Below are positions 1 through 5,434 of a stretch of DNA of 7,919 nt, piece after piece (within the stretch, counting starts at the first letter, position 1; every line of letters starts with the position of its first letter). The notes under the pieces are model-generated. The model was not told where the DNA came from, did no database searches, and worked only from the letters and a program-made list of their open reading frames with translations. Both the position numbers and the translations under genes were made by a program. This DNA is from Elusimicrobia bacterium RIFCSPLOWO2_01_FULL_60_11. GTDB taxonomy: Bacteria > Elusimicrobiota > Elusimicrobia > 2-02-FULL-39-32. Location: assembly GCA_001800085.1 (NCBI GenBank), contig MGUS01000046.1, positions 3,464 through 11,382 on the forward strand. The letters are read 5' to 3'.

Positions 1-499
1 CGGGACCCGGGGTGAAATCCTCGTCCACGCCCGGGTAGATCACCCGGATCTTTTCCTCCGGGATGCCGATGAGCTCCAGGATGTCCTTTTTCGTGTGTTC
101 GGAGTCCGCCATCACGATCCGCGCTTTTTTAAGGACCGCCTGGAACATCCCCCGAGCGTAGAGGTAGGCCAGGCCCGAAGGTGGGTAGCGCAGGTGGATG
201 AGGTCGTGCACCGTGACGATGAGGTTGCCTTTGAATCCGAGAGGCGCGTTGTAGTGGGGCACATGGAGAAGGTCCATGGGGTTGCGCGCCAGGAGCTTGG
301 GAAAGAGGAACTGCTCCTTCAACGAATAGATGGGGAATGTCGCGAGCACCTTGCGCGCGGGATAATTGGCGAGCCTGGGAAGGTCTCCGAAAAGGGTGAA
401 GTCCAGGGCGTCGTTCTTCGTGAGGAGCTTCAGAGTCGAGCGGATGTAGGTGCCGATCCCGGAATGCAGGATCATGCGCGCGTCAAATCCTATTTTCAC
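1..499 (-). CDS. GT4-family glycosyltransferase, N-terminal part (partial, runs off left edge)
   Basis: Probably a cytoplasmic GT-B fold glycosyltransferase that moves a sugar from a nucleotide-sugar donor to a growing glycan; donor and acceptor cannot be told. The visible 166 residues have no stop and leave the window, so the C-terminal donor-binding half is unseen. Residues 3-20 read IGFDARMILHSGIGTYIR, the usual opening of GT4 mannosyltransferase-like enzymes with the glycine-rich acceptor loop. VTVHDLIHLRYP (95-106), ADSEHTKKDI (131-140) and IRVIYPGVDEDF (151-162) are the familiar blocks at the end of the GT4 N-terminal domain. The start is GTG at 499-497, chosen because it forms a GTGA overlap with the stop of the upstream GT2-GT9 gene, has a GGAGGA sequence 9 bases upstream, and puts the conserved KIGFDARM at the very N-terminus. 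It is the last visible gene of the operon. Family is secure; substrate is unknown. Confidence 0.9.
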   Translation of the reverse strand, partial: MKIGFDARMILHSGIGTYIRSTLKLLTKNDALDFTLFGDLPRLANYPARKVLATFPIYSLKEQFLFPKLLARNPMDLLHVPHYNAPLGFKGNLIVTVHDLIHLRYPPSGLAYLYARGMFQAVLKKARIVMADSEHTKKDILELIGIPEEKIRVIYPGVDEDFTPGP

Positions 500-2439
500 T
501 CGAGGATGTCCTCCGCCTTGCAGTCGATGGGGAAAGTCCGGACGCGCGGTCCATAGGCCTTCCATTGTTCGACGGGTTCGACGTCGTTGAAGAGCTCCAG
601 GGTCTCGGCCCCGAGAGCGCCGGAAAGGTGCGCGAAGAAGGTGTCCACGCAGACGGTGAATCTGGCGCGCGCTATCAGGCCCGCCAGGGCCCCGATGGAG
701 AGCCGGCCCGCGGCGTTCACCGCCCCGGTTCCCCGGATCAGTTCTTCGATCAGGGGCCGGTCATGGGAGTCACCCGAGCAGACCACCTCCAAGCCGTTCT
801 TCTCAAGGCCTTGGATCACTTTGCGCCACTCCTCCTCTTTCCAGTGCTTCTGGTCTTTCAGGAATGACTTCTCGCAGAACGGGTGGAGGACCGCGAAGGG
901 GCGCGCTCTTCCCGGCGCGTCTTCGATGAGGTAGGAAAGGTCCAGGGGTTCGCGCTTGAGATCCGGGATGAACGGGCGGAAAAGGCCGAGCATGTGCTCG
1001 GTCTCGTGGACGCCTTCCTTCCAGGGAGCCGCCTTGTCCAAAAGGAACCCGAAGCCGCCCGTCGCATAGCCCAGGCGGAAACGGGATCTCACCAGGGGCA
1101 TGAAGGGGATGAAGTTCGGGTAATAGGCGCGCAGGTCCGCGGCGATGTCGTAGCGGACCCGCCTCAATTCCTTGAGGGTCTTTCCAAAATTTTCAAAGAA
1201 TCCGAGAATCCTCTTTGCAAGGCCCGCCTCCCGGCTCAACCTCGGGTCGTCCCATACGATGACGCGGCTCACCAGGGGATTCTTTTCGACGAGTTTCGCC
1301 GCCCACGAGCCGCAGAGAAAATGGATCTCGGCCAGCGGGAACGCGCGGCGCAGAGCGGGCAGGGCGTGGAGCGACATGAGGACGTCTCCCAGATGGTCGG
1401 TCTTGGCGATGAGGATCCTGCGGACATCGGCGGGGAAGGCGCGCTTGGGGATGAAAAAGAACAGGATGCCGCCCAGGACATCCGCCGCGCGGGTCAGGGC
1501 GATCAGGACGGGGTTGGAGAGGAGGTAGCCGGACCTCAAGCGGGAATGCCGCGGGGCGCGGAGGGGCTCTTGTGCCCGGAGGCCTTTGAAAAGGAACGGG
1601 ATGGACCTTGCTTTGCCTTTCAGGACGTAAGTGCCCAGGTCCCTCGCCATCAGGACGGGAGCGAAAAGAACAAAGAATAAAAAGCGGTGGACGGCACCCC
1701 CGTGCTTGGATGCCAGGAGGAAGCGGTTCCTCCAGCGGTAGAAGGACTGGAAGGGCTCATACTGCCCGCCCGCCGTGGAGGATGCCGCGTGGGTCACGCG
1801 CGCGCGGGGCGCGTAAAGGAGTTTCCAGCCCGCCGCCCCGGCGCGCAGGGAAAGGTCCAGGTCTTCGGCGTAAGTGAAGAAATCCTCATCCAGCCCGCCC
1901 AATTCCTCCAGGGCTTCCGGCCGCGCCATGAGGGCGCAGCCCGAGAGGAAATCAAGATATTCTTCCCGGTCATACTGCCCCCTGTCCGGCTCTCCCTGGC
2001 CGCGGTTCCTCCCCATGAACTTCCAGAACATCACTTCGCCCCCCGCAGCCCAGAGGGTCTTTTTTTCGGGGTCTTGGAATATCTTCGGGGCGGCCAGGGC
2101 CGCGTCCGGGTGCCGGGCCAGGGCGTCGGTCAGGGCCGGCACCGTTCCGGGCTCGACTACGGCGTCGTTGTTCAAGATGAAATAGAGGTCGGGGTCGAAC
2201 GCGCGCCCTTCGCGGATGCCGCGGTTGACGGCCCCGGTGAACCCTTCGTTGGCCTCGTTCCGGAGGAATGTCACCGAAGGAAAATCCCGCGACAGGTTCT
2301 CGGCGTTCTCCGAGGTCTGGTTCTCCACGACGATGATGCGGCCGCCGCTTCCGCCGCCCGCAAGGAGCGATTCCAGGCAGAGGCGCGTCTCGCGGGATCT
2401 CCCGAAACAGGGGACCACGGTCACGATATCGGGGCTCAC
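496..2439 (-). CDS. Bifunctional GT2-GT9 fusion glycosyltransferase
   Basis: A 647-residue protein with two glycosyltransferase units. Residues 5-225 form a GT2 (GT-A fold) domain of the rhamnosyltransferase-like type: VTVVPCFGR (6-14), IIVVEN (35-40), NEGFTGAVNRG (64-74), the metal/nucleotide site FILNNDAVV (87-95), and GGLDEDFFTYAEDLDLSLR (181-199) with the likely catalytic acidic residues. Two hydrophobic segments follow (about 251-273 and 307-331). Residues 341-647 resemble GT9 (ADP-heptose:LPS heptosyltransferase-like, GT-B): RILIAKTDHLGDVL (341-354), PALRRAFPLAEIHFL (361-375), LHPFCEKSF (518-526) and AGRLSIGALAGLIARA (577-592), then VDTFFAHLSGALG (598-610) where GT9 normally has a NDSGPMHLA-type motif. 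The start is GTG at 2439, in a GTGA overlap with the preceding GT2 gene. An upstream in-frame ATG at 2526 would add 29 non-conserved residues overlapping that gene. The protein is probably membrane-associated on the cytoplasmic side and may add two successive sugars; the sugars are unknown. Confidence 0.9.
   Translation of the reverse strand: MSPDIVTVVPCFGRSRETRLCLESLLAGGGSGGRIIVVENQTSENAENLSRDFPSVTFLRNEANEGFTGAVNRGIREGRAFDPDLYFILNNDAVVEPGTVPALTDALARHPDAALAAPKIFQDPEKKTLWAAGGEVMFWKFMGRNRGQGEPDRGQYDREEYLDFLSGCALMARPEALEELGGLDEDFFTYAEDLDLSLRAGAAGWKLLYAPRARVTHAASSTAGGQYEPFQSFYRWRNRFLLASKHGGAVHRFLFFVLFAPVLMARDLGTYVLKGKARSIPFLFKGLRAQEPLRAPRHSRLRSGYLLSNPVLIALTRAADVLGGILFFFIPKRAFPADVRRILIAKTDHLGDVLMSLHALPALRRAFPLAEIHFLCGSWAAKLVEKNPLVSRVIVWDDPRLSREAGLAKRILGFFENFGKTLKELRRVRYDIAADLRAYYPNFIPFMPLVRSRFRLGYATGGFGFLLDKAAPWKEGVHETEHMLGLFRPFIPDLKREPLDLSYLIEDAPGRARPFAVLHPFCEKSFLKDQKHWKEEEWRKVIQGLEKNGLEVVCSGDSHDRPLIEELIRGTGAVNAAGRLSIGALAGLIARARFTVCVDTFFAHLSGALGAETLELFNDVEPVEQWKAYGPRVRTFPIDCKAEDILE
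509..514 (-). promoter_or_regulatory. Shine-Dalgarno sequence for the GT4 gene
   Basis: GGAGGA read on the minus strand, 9 bases before the GTG at 499, lying within the last codons of the GT2-GT9 gene. It supports the GTG start and suggests re-initiation by terminating ribosomes at the GTGA overlap. Confidence 0.7.
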
Positions 2440-4094
2440 CCTTCGACCTCGGGGGAGAAATCCGTGTATCTCAAAGAGAGGTTGACGTTGTAGAAAGGGT
2501 CCGGCCTGGCGAGGACGTCCTTCCATTTTTCCCTGAAATTATTCGCCCGGGCGGGGTCCGCCCCGTGCGCGTTGCGTTCGGCGGCCTTGGATGAGCGGAG
2601 CACCGAGAACGGGGTCCAGACGATCCAGATGCCCAGCCGGCGCGCCCGCAGGCAGAAATCCGCGTCGGCGTAATCATCCCCCATGTCCTCATCAAATCCC
2701 CCCAGCCGCTCGAAAAGCTCTTTTGAGACCAGCATGGCGTCCCAGCTCACAGCGGAACAGTTGCGGATGAGACGGTGGGGCTGGTTATAGATGAGGGCGT
2801 TCTCGGGCACTCCCCGGAAAGCGGCGCCCACCTGGCCCTGCAAGCCCAGCACTTTTCCGCCTTCGCGGATCGCCCCGCCCTGTCCCAAAATCTTCGCGCC
2901 CACGATCCCCACCCCGTTCCTCTGCAGGGGCTCCAGCAGGGATTCCACCCAGTCCGGTCGCGCGGGAGAAAGGCCTTCGCCAAGAAAGATCAGATGGTCC
3001 CCCGCGGCTTCGCGCGCCATGCGGTTGAAAGTCCGGGCGCGCTCACCGGACGCCGCGCCCGGTGAGCGGATGACGCTCACCTTGGGGTCTCCCTTGACGG
3101 GGAACCGGCAGCGGTAGAGGCCCTGCTCGTCCGTCTCCTCCACGCGGACCTCCTCGCCTTTCCTGCGGAAGAACTCTTCCAGGGCCCGTTTGCCGGATTC
3201 GTAAGCGTAGCGCTTGGCCGCGGGACTCGAGGCGGTGGAGCCCGGGGTCTTCCTCCAGCTGTAGAGGACGTACGGCAAGTGGGCCACGCGGTCCGTCCGC
3301 TCCACCGCGCGGAGAAGGACCTCGAAATCCTGCGCTCCGTCGAAGCCGGGCAGGAACCCCCCGATGCCGTCGAAGATCTTTTTGCGGAGCACCGAGAGGT
3401 GTCCGATGTAGTTGTGGCAGAAGAACTCATCCGGCGAATAGTCGGGCTTGAAATAGACCTCCCCGTGCGTTTCGGACAGGTCCACCTTGTCGTTGTCCGA
3501 ATAGATGAGGTCCAGCGACGGGTCGCGGTTCAAAAGCTCGGCCACCCGGAAAAGGGCGTCTTGGGAAAGGAGGTCGTCCTGGTCCATGAACGCGATGAAC
3601 TCGCCTCGCGCCAACCCGGCGGCTTTCTGGGAGGCGGACACGATGCCCCCGTTCTTCGTCTCCACGCGGAGCTTGATCCTGGCGTCGTTGCCGGCCAGGT
3701 CCCGCAGGGTCCTCCCCACCGCGGCGTCGCGGGACCCGTCGTCGCAGAAGCAGAGCTCCCAGAAAGGATAGGCCTGTCCTCTCACGCTTTCCACGGCGCG
3801 GCGGAAAAAGTGGAGATCGGGCTTGTAGACCGGGATGACGATGCTCATGATGGGCCGGTATGAAAGCTTGTGCGAGGCCTCTTTCATCTTTTCGATGTCC
3901 CCGGCGGCCAGGGCGTTCTTCTCCCGCCAGAGCCGGTAGACCTTGTCGGGGTCACGGTCCGCGCCTTGGAAATATCTCTCCCGCACCCGGAATTTTCCGG
4001 CTTTGACGCGGTGAAGGATCTTCTGCACCGTGGTATGCAGCCCATCCTGGGCGAGGGACTCCTTCAGACGGACAAATGGATAAGGGATTTTCAT
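2436..4094 (-). CDS. Tandem GT2 glycosyltransferase with a degenerate second domain
   Basis: A 552-residue soluble protein of the O-antigen type tandem GT2 family. An N-terminal extension carries the family's short helical lead-in (KVYRLWREKN, 51-60). The first GT2 domain (about 82-290) looks intact: SIVIPVY (84-90), CDDGS (117-121), FMDQDDLL (169-176) as the DxD site, FDGAQDFEVLLR (251-262) as the likely catalytic-base region, and LYSWR (277-281). The second domain opens with PKVSVI (337-342) but then jumps within about 13 residues to FNRMAREAAGDHLIFL (356-371), so the usual nucleotide-binding segment is missing. Its DxD position reads GEGLS (372-376). From VGIVGAKILG (395-404) through NCSAVSWDAML (445-455), GGFDEDMGDDYADADFCLRAR (465-485) and DPFYNVNLSLRYTDF (532-546) it matches the family again. 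The ATG at 4094 makes an ATGA overlap with the preceding gene and has no clear ribosome site, so coupled translation is likely. Domain 1 should transfer a sugar; domain 2 is probably inactive. Confidence 0.9.
   Translation of the reverse strand: MKIPYPFVRLKESLAQDGLHTTVQKILHRVKAGKFRVRERYFQGADRDPDKVYRLWREKNALAAGDIEKMKEASHKLSYRPIMSIVIPVYKPDLHFFRRAVESVRGQAYPFWELCFCDDGSRDAAVGRTLRDLAGNDARIKLRVETKNGGIVSASQKAAGLARGEFIAFMDQDDLLSQDALFRVAELLNRDPSLDLIYSDNDKVDLSETHGEVYFKPDYSPDEFFCHNYIGHLSVLRKKIFDGIGGFLPGFDGAQDFEVLLRAVERTDRVAHLPYVLYSWRKTPGSTASSPAAKRYAYESGKRALEEFFRRKGEEVRVEETDEQGLYRCRFPVKGDPKVSVIRSPGAASGERARTFNRMAREAAGDHLIFLGEGLSPARPDWVESLLEPLQRNGVGIVGAKILGQGGAIREGGKVLGLQGQVGAAFRGVPENALIYNQPHRLIRNCSAVSWDAMLVSKELFERLGGFDEDMGDDYADADFCLRARRLGIWIVWTPFSVLRSSKAAERNAHGADPARANNFREKWKDVLARPDPFYNVNLSLRYTDFSPEVEG
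2447..2450 (-). promoter_or_regulatory. Shine-Dalgarno sequence deciding the GTG start of the GT2-GT9 gene
   Basis: GAGG on the minus strand, 7 bases before GTG at 2439, inside the last codons of the tandem GT2 gene. With the GTGA overlap it favours this start over the in-frame ATG at 2526. Confidence 0.6.
3040..3068. repeat. Perfect 10-bp inverted repeat inside the tandem GT2 gene
   Basis: Arms CGCTCACCGG (3040-3049) and CCGGTGAGCG (3059-3068) with a 9-base spacer. It encodes residues 343-352 of the tandem GT2 protein, exactly where the second GT2 domain appears to have lost its nucleotide-binding segment. No T-run follows on the coding strand, so it is not a standard terminator. Confidence 0.75.
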
Positions 4095-5434
4095 GTCTTT
4101 AACTTATTAGTATACCAAAAGAGTCCTCCGAAGAGCCCCGCCTGGAGAGCCCAGAGGACGGGGAGAAGGGCGGATGTGAGCCCCTTATAATAAGGAAGCT
4201 GGAGCCCGATGTTCCCCCACAAGGTGAGGCCGAAAGCCAGGATGAGAAGGGCCGGAAGAGCCCGCCCCTTCAAGGCCAAAAGGGCCAGGACGATGTGGGT
4301 GGGCAGGAGGGCCGACCAATACCACCCCCCCATGCTGTCCAAATTCCCCGCCGAGCGGATCTGGACCTGGTGCTGGATGAGCCCCAAAAGGAACCCGAGG
4401 GAGAGGGTGAGGATGACCAGGAAGGGTTCAAGCCGCTTTTCCCGCTTGAAGTCCGGCAGGGCGCGCGCCAGCCCTGCCAAGAGGCCGAAGAGCCCCAGGC
4501 CAAAGACCTTATAGACCCACGGCGGGAACGCCACGAAATCCCAATCCCCCGCCCAGAGGAGGCCGATCAGGTTGGAGAAGGCGAAGCTTTTCCAGTCCGT
4601 TTCCCCCGCTATCTTGAGTTTATCAACAAGACCCATGCCCCTGGAGGCCACCGAGTGGACCGCCGGGTTCCACGTCCCGTAGTGGGAGATGTTGGACGCG
4701 AACCAGGAGCCCGACACGATGAAGGCCGCGGCAAGGACGAGAACAAAGTGAAGAAAGGACCTTCGGAACGCGTAGGCCAAAAATACGGCGGGCAAGGCCG
4801 TGAGCACATAGAGTTTGGATAAAACACCCGCTCCTATCGCCAGACCCAAAAGGACGGATCTCGGGACGCTGGGCCCGTCCCGCAGGGTCTTAAGGGCGAG
4901 CCATGCGACCGTGGTCAACAGAGGGAACGCGAGAGCGTCGTTGGTCATGTGCCCGAAAAGGATGAAGGTGGACGGGAAAACGCAGAGCAAGAGGAGACCC
5001 GAGAGGGCGACGGCTCTTTCAAAGAACATCCTGAGTATAAAATAGGCCGGGATGAGGGCCAGGGACGCCAGGAAGACGGAGAGGACGCGCATCATCTTAA
5101 GAGTCCGGAAGATCGGCTGACCGTTGGATGTCCCATAGACGGGAGAAAGGAGGGAATAGTAAAGGGGCGGATGTTGCGCCTGCCAGCTGGCGCTCACGAA
5201 ATTCGAAGAAAAGTCGTTCGTCCCGGACTTGGACGCGACGGATTCCGCCACTTCCCGGGGTATGGAAGGGGCATCGAGCGTCGGGACCTTTCCCGTGCGG
5301 CTCACATAGGCGGCATAGCCGTAGTGGAGCCATTCGTCGAATCCCCCCCACATCGGCAGGAGGAGGGCGTGGGCCCACCCGCTAAGAAGGAAGAGAGTCC
5401 AGATGCCGAGGAAGGGGAGGATGTCTTTTTTCAT
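4091..5434 (-). CDS. GT-C-type polytopic membrane glycosyltransferase
   Basis: A 447-residue, very hydrophobic protein with roughly ten membrane segments. The layout fits GT-C enzymes, which use polyprenyl-phosphate-linked sugars and act on the outer face of the inner membrane. The first helix (about 5-27) is followed by GFDEWLHYGYAAYV (31-44), carrying the acidic Asp-Glu pair and His of the first outer loop. QHPPLYYSLL (87-96), GHMTNDALAF (161-170), a lone Lys in LSKLYVL (205-211), SWFASN (243-248) and GGWYWSALLP (369-378) are also typical of GT-C or DUF2142-like proteins. No large soluble C-terminal domain is present; it ends soon after the last helix. The ATG start at 5434 lies 53 bases inside the preceding gene in another frame. 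It is kept because the next Met (residue 28) would remove the first helix. The stop overlaps the next gene as ATGA. Donor and acceptor are unknown; GT-C membership is inferred from motifs and topology. Confidence 0.85.
   Translation of the reverse strand: MKKDILPFLGIWTLFLLSGWAHALLLPMWGGFDEWLHYGYAAYVSRTGKVPTLDAPSIPREVAESVASKSGTNDFSSNFVSASWQAQHPPLYYSLLSPVYGTSNGQPIFRTLKMMRVLSVFLASLALIPAYFILRMFFERAVALSGLLLLCVFPSTFILFGHMTNDALAFPLLTTVAWLALKTLRDGPSVPRSVLLGLAIGAGVLSKLYVLTALPAVFLAYAFRRSFLHFVLVLAAAFIVSGSWFASNISHYGTWNPAVHSVASRGMGLVDKLKIAGETDWKSFAFSNLIGLLWAGDWDFVAFPPWVYKVFGLGLFGLLAGLARALPDFKREKRLEPFLVILTLSLGFLLGLIQHQVQIRSAGNLDSMGGWYWSALLPTHIVLALLALKGRALPALLILAFGLTLWGNIGLQLPYYKGLTSALLPVLWALQAGLFGGLFWYTNKLKT
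5382..5434 (-). other. 53-base out-of-frame overlap between the two GT-C genes
   Basis: The first GT-C gene ends at TAG 5384-5382, while the second starts at ATG 5434 in the frame offset by one base. The overlap opens with a run of six A bases on the coding strand, just after the second gene's ATG. The doubly coded stretch gives the charged tail DEKRHPPLPRHLDSLPS of the first protein and the first transmembrane helix of the second. Confidence 0.8.

Noticed and set aside
883..2493. Long open frames on the plus strand at 883-1680 and 1687-2493, and similarly 5403-6383.
   Set aside because: They lie fully antisense to genes with clear domain motifs, their translations are rich in R, G, E, Q and P with no recognisable motif, and such shadows are expected in GC-rich DNA.
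2440..2526. ATG at 2526 as the start of the GT2-GT9 gene.
   Set aside because: It would add 29 residues with no GT2 character and overlap the upstream gene by 91 bases; the GTG at 2439 has a GAGG site and the operon's usual 4-base overlap.
3040..3068. The inverted repeat as a transcription terminator.
   Set aside because: It is in mid-gene and has no T-run on either side in the direction of transcription.
4095..4125. AT-rich stretch before the tandem GT2 start as a promoter.
   Set aside because: It encodes the last residues of the preceding gene (WYTNKLKT), and no paired -35/-10 elements can be made out.
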